From the IMG/VR virus record IMGVR_UViG_2088090015_000084, positions 1-20,324 of that record: DNA of 20,324 nt. One strand, written 5' to 3'. A program made the translations under genes and the position numbers. Below are positions 14,769 through 20,324 of this stretch, in pieces. Positions within the stretch are counted from its first letter, which is position 1. Each line of letters begins with the position of its first letter. The notes beneath the pieces were generated by a model that saw nothing but the letters and a program-made list of their open reading frames with translations, was not told where the DNA came from and ran no database searches. Source of the stretch: a virus.

Positions 14769-16568
14769 TTACGTTCCTTGTACAGCTCCGGCGAACTGTT
14801 CTTGATCGAAGTCATTTCCCATGCCGGTGGGAGTGCCCATCACTTGCATTGTTTGCTGTTGTAGAGCAGCAGATAGACGCTGTCCTTCAGCTTGTTCGGA
14901 GAGTGCGACGTACGGTACGACGATCTCACGGTCTTCAATATCGAAGGAAGTTTCAAACATCTTCGACAACTTCACACTTGAGAAGTGTGGCTGCACAGTA
15001 GCCCACAGAGCAGACTGCGACAGCGCTGTAAGGTTCTGAATAAGCTCAGCCTGCTCAGCAAAGTGGCGTGCTGCCAGCGGACGTATCCGACCTACTCCAG
15101 TAATGTCTTCGACGTTCAGAGTACGGAAGGTACTTGCCTTCAGTTCGTCGTCGAATACCTTGATTGTAGTCGATCCTGACAGCATACGCCGAGCAAGCTC
15201 AAGCATTGCATTCAAAATAGGTTCGAGAATTTGTTCTTCGAATTGTTTAATCTTGTTCTGGAACACTCGGGAGGCAGCGTTCTCAAGGCGTTGTACTTCA
15301 TACTTCGTTTTCTCGCCCGGTGTGCGGAAGCCCATAGCTTCCTTGGGTGCTCCAGCCATCTCCTCCATGAGCGCTGCGATGTAAGCATTTTCGCTATTCG
15401 CTTGTAGAATCTGTACTTGGGGTTGTATGACTTCGACGTCACCTTCTTCAGACGCATAGATGATTTCTCCCGGTTGGAGAGTAAACGCTTCAACGAAGCC
15501 CTTAACTTTAATCATCGGATATGTCGCCCAGTCCCAGATATCCGCCTTCATGTTCTCGACGTGATCCATCCGGTATTGCATACCAACGAGATTTGCGAGA
15601 GGAGACATGCCCCAGAGATTATCTGGACGCTTACGCCAACTGGCGTGGAATATCGGGGGATACCCGAAGTAACTCGGATTAGGTTTCTTGCTAATCAACT
15701 TATGACGGTCAACAACCATAATGACATGGTTCTTATACAGTTCATCGTTTTCAGTGTCATACATGTCACCGTAGAAGGTAAGGAGTTCGACAGTATCTGA
15801 CTGGAGATACATCTGAAACGAAGAGAAACCATCCATGCTATAGAGGTTGTCTAGCTGTTGCCATTCACCAGCTGCAGTCTTAGCATGTCCACGGATTTCC
15901 TTGAGGTAGTCCCACAACTCTTCATACTCTTGACGATTATCATCGTTGGACATACGATTGAGAAGTTCTTTCAGTTCTCCGAGAGAGATGACTGATTTAA
16001 CGATCTTAGGAGAAACTGTATAATTCTCCGCTGTCGGGTTCATCACCTGATCAATCGGAGAGATACGTTTCACTGCGGGGCCGACGTATCCGCTCTGCAT
16101 CTGTGTCGGCTGCTCTGCGCGTTGATCAACCCACTCGACAGTAGCGATACAGTTACCCATATCGATGTAATCGAGAATGATCTTGTCCATCTCGTGTTTG
16201 AATGAAGGTTGTTCCATCATCCAACGAGCGTAATTCGTTATAGCATCCCTTTTCTGTTTGCTATCCGCCGCGCGTTCGTTCGCTTCCCATATGACATTGT
16301 TACGTTTCGGGAAGAGAGTAGCCGTATAATTACTATACAGATTATCACGTATCTGACAAAGTTTCGGAATCGTCGTCGTATTCTTCCAAGGAGTGGCTCC
16401 CGACGAAGTGTGACGGGTGTCCGTTGCGAATACATAACGTCGAATCTCCTCAATGTCAGTCTTCCATGTCTGACGCATATTGTCCCAAGTAATCCACTTC
16501 TCAGCAATTTTAGTTGCTAAGTTATCTGGAGAGACGACGTCTTCAATTGTAACTACACGGCTTGTCAA
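14769..16568 (-). CDS. Portal (head-tail connector) protein, TTG start
   Basis: About 599 residues, against 536 in T7 gp8. The N-terminal part has KWITWDNMRQTWKTDIEEIR and GATPWKNTTTIPKLCQIRDN followed by YSNYTATLFPKRNNVIWEA, a standard podovirus portal region. The middle contains HVIMVVDRHKL, FHASWRKRPDNLWGMSPLAN (the portal clip/wing sequence) and MQYRMDHVENMKAD. The C-terminal part has the long helix GAPKEAMGFRTPGEKTKYEV with ENAASRVFQNKIKQFEEQIL, typical of the crown-proximal helix. Twelve copies form the packaging channel. No ATG or GTG exists in the right place. A TTG at 16566-16568 makes a TTGA overlap with the terminase stop and is preferred. A TTG at 16581-16583 is the alternative, adding five residues, but has no ribosome binding site. 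Confidence 0.9.
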   Translation of the reverse strand: MTSRVVTIEDVVSPDNLATKIAEKWITWDNMRQTWKTDIEEIRRYVFATDTRHTSSGATPWKNTTTIPKLCQIRDNLYSNYTATLFPKRNNVIWEANERAADSKQKRDAITNYARWMMEQPSFKHEMDKIILDYIDMGNCIATVEWVDQRAEQPTQMQSGYVGPAVKRISPIDQVMNPTAENYTVSPKIVKSVISLGELKELLNRMSNDDNRQEYEELWDYLKEIRGHAKTAAGEWQQLDNLYSMDGFSSFQMYLQSDTVELLTFYGDMYDTENDELYKNHVIMVVDRHKLISKKPNPSYFGYPPIFHASWRKRPDNLWGMSPLANLVGMQYRMDHVENMKADIWDWATYPMIKVKGFVEAFTLQPGEIIYASEEGDVEVIQPQVQILQANSENAYIAALMEEMAGAPKEAMGFRTPGEKTKYEVQRLENAASRVFQNKIKQFEEQILEPILNAMLELARRMLSGSTTIKVFDDELKASTFRTLNVEDITGVGRIRPLAARHFAEQAELIQNLTALSQSALWATVQPHFSSVKLSKMFETSFDIEDREIVVPYVALSEQAEGQRLSAALQQQTMQVMGTPTGMGNDFDQEQFAGAVQGT

Positions 16569-18136
16569 GCTACACCGCCCCAACGGGAATGAAATTTAAA
16601 CACTGAGTTTTCTGCTTTCTTTTGTCTATAAGTATCAATCGGAGCGATTGCGAAGTCGATCGCAGAAGCTAGTGCGTCTTTGACGTCATCGTGTGCTGGA
16701 TTGGTATAAATCAATTCTTCTTCAAGTACTTGGCAATTACCGCCCGGATAATGCCAAATTTGATGGTTGGCGTACTTAGGTTCAAGTACAGCCATGATCC
16801 GCTCTTCTTTGCTACCCTGCCATCTGCTGGGACGATATTCGTCAACAACAAGGGACAAGCCCATAGGCCGGATGTAGCTTTCCTTCAGATCTTTAACGAT
16901 AACCTGCTGAGCGACAGATACTTCTGCTCGTATCCGTCTGAAACCCCACTTCTCGTATAGTTTGAAAATACGCTGGAAGTAGTCAGACATCTTGTCAGTC
17001 TTAAACCGATCTATGTCTAGGACGTAGAAGTTTTGGTTCCCATCCACGCCGACAACCACGATTGACGTGCTGTCGGATTTCTTTCCTGTACTGTAGGCGA
17101 AGTCGACGGCTGCGCAGACGTTGAGTCGGCTTCCTTTGAAACTCCAGTGTCCGTCTCTTCGGGAGACGTAGTTGGGGTCGTAATATTGGAAGAGACTTCG
17201 GTTGATTGGAGCGGAGTCGAGATCATTTGGATCGTTGTAGTATTGGGCTCTGAAGTGTACTTTATTGAGATATTGCGCCCGTTTCTTTGCAAGTTCTTCT
17301 GAATTGAACCCGAACCACTTTCCATCTGGGCTTTGGCTTCGGGGCCAAAGGAATTCTCCAGTTCCGTCTCCAAGGTTTTCAACAGCATGTTCCTTGTCCT
17401 CAAAAAGGGGCTCAGATCGAACAATGCTTCCCAATTCATCATATTCATCAATCTCCATTTCTCTAAGGCTAGAGTAGAGGTCTTTAGGATGGTACCGAGT
17501 ACCGACGACCCATTCTCTGGCGTTTACTGTTTCGATGGAAGAGAGAAGTGAATACTGATCCTTTATCTTTTCTCGGGTGTCTTCTTGGTAAGCATTGTTT
17601 GCCACGACCACGTCATCGAGGACTGCAATATCACAATGCATACCAACAATGTTGGTAGTAAGACCCGCAGTCCAGATAGAAGGATCGCGGATAGCCCATT
17701 CTTTACGTTTTGGATGATCAAGAGAGATTTCCCGTTCTGTCCACTTCTCTCGCTTCTGCTCTTCCTTATTAACCATCTCTGGCCAATAAAGACGATAAGT
17801 ATCTGAAGTAAGGATATCCTTAATAAACTTCAGCTGCTTTATAGCCAAGTTGGATGTGGAAGAAATATACAGAACCCTTAGCGTAGGGTCCCTTGTCAAC
17901 TCCCATGCGACACGGTACGCAATAAGTGCGGACTTCATGTGGTCACGAGGGAGCAACAACAACTGATGATTTTTCGCATCAGGTCGTGTCCACCAATTGA
18001 TTACATCGCGGTGGATATTCCCAAGCATACGCTTAGGATGAATAAGATTAATAAAAGACTCAAGACTATTTTCAGCTTGTATCTTCCGATCTTCTCTTTG
18101 TTTTTGTAGCTCGGTCGCTACTTTCTTCTTAACCAA
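16565..18136 (-). CDS. terL: Terminase large subunit, TTG start
   Basis: A 523-residue packaging motor; T7 gp19 has 586. The ATPase domain has a variant Walker A, LPRDHMKSA (62-70), in which a His-Met-Lys-Ser replaces the common GKS/T, as in T7-type terminases. Walker B is CDIAVLDDVV (168-177), and a coupling motif follows in VVGTRYHPKDL (210-220). The nuclease domain is RNase H-like: AVDFAYSTGKKSDSTSIVVV with Asp345, RAEVS with Glu405, and AHDDVKDALASAID with Asp483/484/487. It cuts concatemers and pumps DNA through the portal. The start is TTG at 18134-18136, because an in-frame stop lies just upstream and the next ATG is at codon 37. It overlaps the upstream gene end by eight bases. No small terminase subunit is recognisable, though one of the upstream small genes might serve. 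Confidence 0.93.
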   Translation of the reverse strand: MVKKKVATELQKQREDRKIQAENSLESFINLIHPKRMLGNIHRDVINWWTRPDAKNHQLLLLPRDHMKSALIAYRVAWELTRDPTLRVLYISSTSNLAIKQLKFIKDILTSDTYRLYWPEMVNKEEQKREKWTEREISLDHPKRKEWAIRDPSIWTAGLTTNIVGMHCDIAVLDDVVVANNAYQEDTREKIKDQYSLLSSIETVNAREWVVGTRYHPKDLYSSLREMEIDEYDELGSIVRSEPLFEDKEHAVENLGDGTGEFLWPRSQSPDGKWFGFNSEELAKKRAQYLNKVHFRAQYYNDPNDLDSAPINRSLFQYYDPNYVSRRDGHWSFKGSRLNVCAAVDFAYSTGKKSDSTSIVVVGVDGNQNFYVLDIDRFKTDKMSDYFQRIFKLYEKWGFRRIRAEVSVAQQVIVKDLKESYIRPMGLSLVVDEYRPSRWQGSKEERIMAVLEPKYANHQIWHYPGGNCQVLEEELIYTNPAHDDVKDALASAIDFAIAPIDTYRQKKAENSVFKFHSRWGGVA

Positions 18137-18380
18137 CTGGAGTGTACCCCACTCCGTCTGCTTGAAGAATTACGTATTGACTGCCGTTAGGATGTCTAGT
18201 AGCGGCTCGTGAAGTCGTTATGACGCCGTTGATTGCGCCACTTCGATGGTTATAACCTGTGTAAGTACTTCCGTCGTTTATGACGAAGTTAGTGCTGCCG
18301 TCGGCGGCATTACGCCCATGGAGGGCATTGCCTGCAACAGACGTCAGCTCAACTTCACCTCTAGCATTATGTTTAGGCAT
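18129..18380 (-). CDS. Unrecognised 83-residue protein before the terminase
   Basis: A Gly/Asn/Ser/Thr-rich protein with no hydrophobic helix. It contains NALHGRNAADGSTNFVINDG (18-37), TYTGYNHRSGAINGVITTSR, and ends YVILQADGVGYTPVG. The pattern suggests short beta strands and turns, as in virion surface or fibre-associated proteins rather than a small terminase, which is normally helical. The ATG overlaps the previous stop as TAATG, and the gene end overlaps the terminase start. I do not recognise a family. Confidence 0.75.
   Translation of the reverse strand: MPKHNARGEVELTSVAGNALHGRNAADGSTNFVINDGSTYTGYNHRSGAINGVITTSRAATRHPNGSQYVILQADGVGYTPVG
18139..18155 (-). promoter_or_regulatory. Hairpin over the terminase translation start region
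   Basis: On the minus strand GGAGT pairs with ACTCC around the loop GGGGTAC, ending two bases before the TTG of the terminase gene. The only candidate Shine-Dalgarno bases (GGAG or GGGG) lie in this structure. Ribosomes finishing the 83-residue gene would open it, so terminase synthesis may depend on upstream translation. Confidence 0.4.
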
Positions 18381-18673
18381 TACGTCCCACTCTTACGTGA
18401 ATCGACATATCCATGGCCGTGGGCCAATTCGTCGATCTTCTTTTCAATCATACTGATGCGCGCATCTTGGACAGCTACGTTAGTCAAAATCTTACCTAGC
18501 TGAGAGAAAGCTTCTGTCAGAGCTTTCTGACTTTCTTGCAAATATCTGATGTCATTCTTAACAATGTTGATGTCCCCGCGCATAGTCCATATGAAAGTCA
18601 TGACTGCCCCGACGACCGATATGATCGTCAAGATATTCCCCAAACTCACAGAATACTCAATCAAGGGAAGCAT
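18380..18673 (-). CDS. Membrane-anchored coiled-coil protein, 97 residues
   Basis: A hydrophobic segment lies at residues ~11-29 (LGNILTIISVVGAVMTFIW), followed by a long charged helical region. In that region hydrophobics recur about every 3-4 residues (IVKNDIRYLQESQKAL, then QDARISMIEKKIDELAHG), and the tail is GHGYVDSRKSGT. One N-terminal membrane segment plus a coiled coil is a common layout of small phage proteins near terminase or lysis genes, including spanin-like and hemolysin XhlA-like proteins. No lipoprotein box is seen. The gene starts 124 bases after the previous one and lacks a strong ribosome binding site (GAAG only). The function is unknown; a lysis accessory role is one possibility. 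Confidence 0.75.
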   Translation of the reverse strand: MLPLIEYSVSLGNILTIISVVGAVMTFIWTMRGDINIVKNDIRYLQESQKALTEAFSQLGKILTNVAVQDARISMIEKKIDELAHGHGYVDSRKSGT

Positions 18674-18797
18674 AGTCTGCTTCTTTGTGACAACCCACCT
18701 TTGGTGAGTTCATCAGCGAAGTTATATTTACGTAAGAAGACATGCTTTTCTTTCAAGGGAATGGGGGCAAAAGCCCCCTTATTCCTTAGTTCTGAGA
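18674..18797. other. Intergenic region with two hairpins
   Basis: This is the largest gap inside the late operon. It holds a strong GC hairpin (18765-18780) and a smaller one at 18694-18708 (CTCACC/GGTGGG with loop AAA on the minus strand, one G-T pair). No convincing -35/-10 pair is seen on the minus strand: TATAAC is present but without a spaced -35. A 28-codon minus ORF is possible but weak. Confidence 0.6.
18765..18780 (-). terminator. Strong hairpin, terminator-like or mRNA-processing element
   Basis: A six-pair GC stem (GGGGGC/GCCCCC) encloses four bases (TTTT on the minus strand) and is extended by imperfect AAGGAAT/ATTCCCTT pairing outward (about 18755-18787). No U-tract follows in the minus direction, so it is a poor intrinsic terminator. 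It could act as an attenuator, an RNase-processing or 3'-end-stabilising hairpin after the 95-residue gene. Confidence 0.5.
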
Positions 18798-19085
18798 TCA
18801 GTCCTGAGGGACATCTTCGTGAGGCGTATTAGCCGTCACAGCGTCAGTCATCTTCTGCGTATTAGCATCAAGCTGGGCGATGAGCTGATCGATAGCTGCA
18901 GGGTCGTTATTCGCCTGAGCATCCTTCAACTGCTGAACGAGGCCCGTAAGCATCGTAAGAACAGAATCATCGACAGAAGTATTCCGCTCGACAGCGGCTT
19001 TGAGATCGTTAATTGTAGCCATAAGTTTATTTACCTTTTTTAGTAATTTGTCGTCTGTGTTATGAAGATAGACGTGGATATCCAT
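18798..19085 (-). CDS. Small coiled-coil protein, 95 residues
   Basis: It begins MDIHVYLHNTDDKLLKKVNK, an alternating His/hydrophobic strand followed by a helix. A long heptad-like helix runs over ~22-90, with NDLKAAVERNTSVDDSVLTM, GLVQQLKDAQANNDPAAIDQ and LIAQLDANTQKMTDAV, and the C-terminus is acidic. I recall many small phage proteins with this N-terminal strand and NTSVDDSV-type helix, mostly without known function; a minor virion role has been supposed for some. The ATG overlaps the upstream stop as TAATG. A second possible start is the internal ATG at 19020-19022, with AAGG upstream, but the family-like N-terminus favours the longer form. Confidence 0.78.
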   Translation of the reverse strand: MDIHVYLHNTDDKLLKKVNKLMATINDLKAAVERNTSVDDSVLTMLTGLVQQLKDAQANNDPAAIDQLIAQLDANTQKMTDAVTANTPHEDVPQD

Positions 19086-19225
19086 TACTCAGGAATCTGA
19101 GTCCAAGCGATGCCACCTACGAAAAGAGGAAGGGCAATGTTGGGCATCAGCCAGAGTGCGACTGTACCTGCGATAATGAAACCGACAGAGAATACAATCT
19201 TAGCGATATGGAATGTTTGGGTCAT
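19085..19225 (-). CDS. Small membrane protein, 46 residues
   Basis: ATG at 19223-19225 and TAA at 19085-19087, each in a TAATG overlap with its neighbour. The protein starts MTQTFHIAKIVFSVGFIIAG and ends LPLFVGGIAWTQIPE. It has one long or two short hydrophobic segments (residues ~9-27 and 29-41), so it is almost entirely membrane-embedded. The double overlap and lack of any other coding explanation support it. Holin-like or membrane-anchoring functions are possible but unproven; it lies far from the main lysis cassette. Confidence 0.78.
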   Translation of the reverse strand: MTQTFHIAKIVFSVGFIIAGTVALWLMPNIALPLFVGGIAWTQIPE

Positions 19226-19587
19226 TACTTAGCTTTCTTCATCTGCGGAGTAATCGTAGATTTGTCCTGAACTTCTGCCGGGTCGACCATGACCTTTGAA
19301 ACTTCAACGGGTTCGGTTTTACTTTTACCCTGCTTCTCGGCTATCTTCTCCGGATTCTGTCCATCACGGAGTTCCTGAAGTTCCTTCTGCTTAATCACCT
19401 TGACGTTATCGAAATGCTTATTCGACTGGTCCTTAATACCCTTGACTTCGTCTTCAGTGAAATGAAGCTCATTGAGCTTAACCGAAGAACGCTGGTTCCA
19501 CTGATCGAGGATGTCGTACATCGGGGAAACGTCAGCGCCGTCAGAACGGCCTAGGACTTGTACTTCGCGACCTTTGTAAATTGCCAT
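19225..19587 (-). CDS. First late-operon gene, unrecognised 120-residue charged protein
   Basis: This is the first gene of the minus-strand unit, with AAGGA seven bases before the ATG. The N-terminal third (MAIYKGREVQVLGRSDGADV) looks beta-rich. The rest is highly charged and helical, containing FTEDEVKGIKDQSNKHFDNV (43-62), KVIKQKELQELRDGQNPEKI and a Lys-rich end (TITPQMKKAK). No enzyme motif or membrane segment is seen. Its place ahead of structural genes might suit a small terminase, assembly or DNA-binding protein, but nothing in the sequence decides. I do not recognise a family. Confidence 0.78.
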   Translation of the reverse strand: MAIYKGREVQVLGRSDGADVSPMYDILDQWNQRSSVKLNELHFTEDEVKGIKDQSNKHFDNVKVIKQKELQELRDGQNPEKIAEKQGKSKTEPVEVSKVMVDPAEVQDKSTITPQMKKAK

Positions 19588-19639
19588 AGTTAATTCCTTT
19601 GTGTTAATAACTGCCGGGGTAAATCTTTAGGCACACTTA

Positions 19640-19656
19640 TCAACCCTTGACATAAG
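19640..19656 (+). repeat. Direct repeat, left copy (possible operator)
   Basis: The sequence TCAACCCTTGACATAAG matches the right copy at 14 of 17 positions, 41 bases away. It covers the -35 box of the rightward promoter and reaches the -10 box of the leftward one. Confidence 0.55.
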
Positions 19657-19675
19657 TATAACACAAGTTTAGAAT
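19647..19675 (+). promoter_or_regulatory. Rightward sigma70-type promoter for the early genes
   Basis: A perfect TTGACA (19647-19652) and TAGAAT (19670-19675) are separated by 17 bases, which is consensus spacing. The expected start is near 19682, giving a leader of about 24 bases with GGA six bases before the first ATG. It is nested with the leftward promoter. Confidence 0.85.
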
Positions 19676-19684
19676 AGGAGTCAA
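19655..19684 (-). promoter_or_regulatory. Leftward sigma70-type promoter for the virion operon
   Basis: On the minus strand TTGACT (19684-19679) and TATACT (19660-19655) are 18 bases apart, each one base off consensus. The expected start near 19648 gives a leader of about 60 bases before the first late gene. Its -10 lies in the rightward promoter's spacer and the reverse is also true. Confidence 0.78.
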
Positions 19685-19697
19685 CCCTTAACGAAAG
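19681..19697 (+). repeat. Direct repeat, right copy (possible operator)
   Basis: The sequence TCAACCCTTAACGAAAG shares an intact TCAACCCTT with the left copy. It overlaps the -35 box of the leftward promoter and the expected start of the rightward transcript. Confidence 0.55.
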
Positions 19698-19705
19698 GAA
19701 GAACT

Positions 19706-19846
19706 ATGAGTTTAAATGGAATGAGAATGGGAGGAGACCATAAGAATCCTCTTAGTAAGAAAGATAAGATAAGTCTAACTATAGGATGTCTAGGTAGTAT
19801 AAGTATAGTAGGTACTATAGGATATATCTTATGGAGATTACTATGA
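19706..19846 (+). CDS. Small single-membrane-segment protein, first rightward gene (46 residues)
   Basis: ATG at 19706-19708, with AAAGGA ending six bases before it. The N-terminal part is polar and basic (MSLNGMRMGGDHKNPLSKKD). A C-terminal membrane segment follows around residues 23-44 (SLTIGCLGSISIVGTIGYIL), ending WRLL. Five of six Ile codons are ATA and Leu is CTA or TTA, unlike the capsid genes. The end overlaps the next gene as ATGA. Being first behind a strong promoter, it may be an early host-interaction protein; no family is recognised. Confidence 0.7.
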   Translation: MSLNGMRMGGDHKNPLSKKDKISLTIGCLGSISIVGTIGYILWRLL

Positions 19847-20025
19847 AAGAAGAAGATCTAATGAAGGTACAGTGGGAAACTAGGCCTACTCCTGTAGAGA
19901 TTGTAGGAACTACCTTTGGGAATGAAATACAAACTAAGATATTAACAGCTATGAGAATTAACAACTTCCTGTTGTTCTACCTTTGTTTCTTCGCTACCGC
20001 TAGGTACTTCATGGCAGGTAACTGA
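19843..20025 (+). CDS. Small membrane protein, second rightward gene (60 residues)
   Basis: The chosen ATG (19843-19845) has GGAG seven bases upstream and overlaps the previous stop as ATGA. An in-frame ATG at 19831 would add four residues but lacks a comparable signal. The protein has a charged N-terminus (MKEEDLMKVQWETRPTPVEI), a central stretch with FGNEIQTKILTAMRI, and a hydrophobic C-terminal segment near residues 41-58 (NFLLFYLCFFATARYFMAG). It resembles many tiny phage membrane proteins without known function. Its stop overlaps the next start as TGATG. Confidence 0.72.
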   Translation: MKEEDLMKVQWETRPTPVEIVGTTFGNEIQTKILTAMRINNFLLFYLCFFATARYFMAGN

Positions 20026-20324
20026 TGAAATCACATAACGCTGACGATAAAAGATATCTTAAGAAATTAACACGAGCCTTAGATATTTCTGATCGAAGAA
20101 TTAAACTGGACGGATGTGGAGATTTCAACATCTTTGGAACAAGAGGTAAGATCAGTACTGACGGAGAGTATTGGTACCTTTGTGTTCAAAGAACACTGCG
20201 TACTTGGAACAACGTAAAAAAGAATTTATCCTTCATGGAAGTTCACCAAGACGGTGACGAAGAAGGTGTTTTACGTCTTGCTCGGATGCCTTTCAGAGAT
20301 GAAGCATCGTTGGTTCGAAAAACG
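20025..20324 (+). CDS. Partial gene of an alphaproteobacterial-type unknown protein
   Basis: The frame is open from an ATG at 20025-20027 to the right edge (100 codons). The start overlaps the preceding stop as TGATG. After a basic helix (MKSHNADDKRYLKKLTRALD) comes a beta-rich part with GRRGR-like FGTRGKISTDGEYWYLCVQR, then TWNNVKKNLSFMEVHQDGDE and EGVLRLARMPFRDEA. I recall similar proteins (signature around the SF-V-QDGDDEG-L-L-R-P segment) as unnamed genes in Rhizobiales genomes and phages. The function is unknown. This is recollection, not a search result. Confidence 0.75.
   Translation, partial: MKSHNADDKRYLKKLTRALDISDRRIKLDGCGDFNIFGTRGKISTDGEYWYLCVQRTLRTWNNVKKNLSFMEVHQDGDEEGVLRLARMPFRDEASLVRKT

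Larger units (their letters stand above)
19588..19705. other. Divergent intergenic control region
   Basis: This 118-base region separates the leftward late operon from the rightward genes. It holds the nested promoters and the direct repeat. The left part (19588-19639), transcribed as late leader, has only a short GTTA-A-TAAC inverted repeat at 19604-19612 and no strong hairpin. Confidence 0.8.

Noticed and set aside
18674-18740. A possible 28-codon minus-strand ORF (begins MSSYVNITSL) between the coiled-coil gene and the membrane protein gene
   Set aside because: The ribosome binding site is poor, it overlaps a hairpin, and the protein has no recognisable features. It could be translated but is not supported enough to list.
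18674-18760. Search for a promoter before the terminase block
   Set aside because: TATAAC is present on the minus strand, but no -35 box lies at 16-18 bases; TTGAAA is too far away.
1-20324. tRNA genes, integrase or attachment sites, insertion sequences, toxin-antitoxin or defence genes
   Set aside because: None was seen. All gaps over 50 bases were read and no cloverleaf, transposase or recombinase pattern appears, so the window gives no sign of lysogeny.

Overview
The window is part of the genome of a tailed, short-tailed (podovirus-type) bacteriophage, organised like the T7 group but with a rearranged order. About 19.6 kb is one dense block of virion, packaging and lysis genes on the minus strand. 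Three short genes at the right end run the other way. Almost every junction in the block is a 1- to 4-base start/stop overlap, so it reads as one translationally coupled late operon. The host cannot be read directly. The endolysin type and the partial gene at the right edge resemble proteins I associate with phages and genomes of Alphaproteobacteria, so an alphaproteobacterial host is a weak inference.

Layout in the direction of late transcription (right to left): a divergent promoter region (19588-19705); four small unrecognised genes, some with membrane or coiled-coil segments (18380-19587); an 83-residue protein; the large terminase (TTG start); the portal (TTG start); two small proteins; a scaffold-like protein; the major capsid protein with a strong ribosome binding site; a probable capsid decoration protein; a UUCG-loop intrinsic terminator; a tail-collar fibre protein; a repeat-bearing tail fibre; tail tubular proteins A and B (adaptor and nozzle); a lysis cassette (membrane-tailed endolysin, GTG-start holin-like protein, three-segment membrane protein); a small unknown protein; a GNAT acetyltransferase; a gp14-like internal virion protein; and the first ~1146 codons of a giant virion protein that runs off the left edge. 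I see no integrase, tRNA, CRISPR array or insertion sequence.

Plus strand (19706 onward): two coupled small proteins, each with one predicted membrane segment, then a partial gene running off the right edge. These are probably early genes.

The most notable non-coding structure is the 19640-19697 core. Two good sigma70-type promoters lie nested on opposite strands, each with its -10 box inside the other's spacer, so RNA polymerase should occupy only one at a time. A direct repeat spaced 41 bp touches both. This could set the balance between the rightward and leftward units. Other points of interest are a 59-residue fibre repeat that is nearly identical in protein but strongly diverged at synonymous sites, two consecutive TTG starts (terminase and portal), and a domain apparently inserted inside the tail-collar fold.
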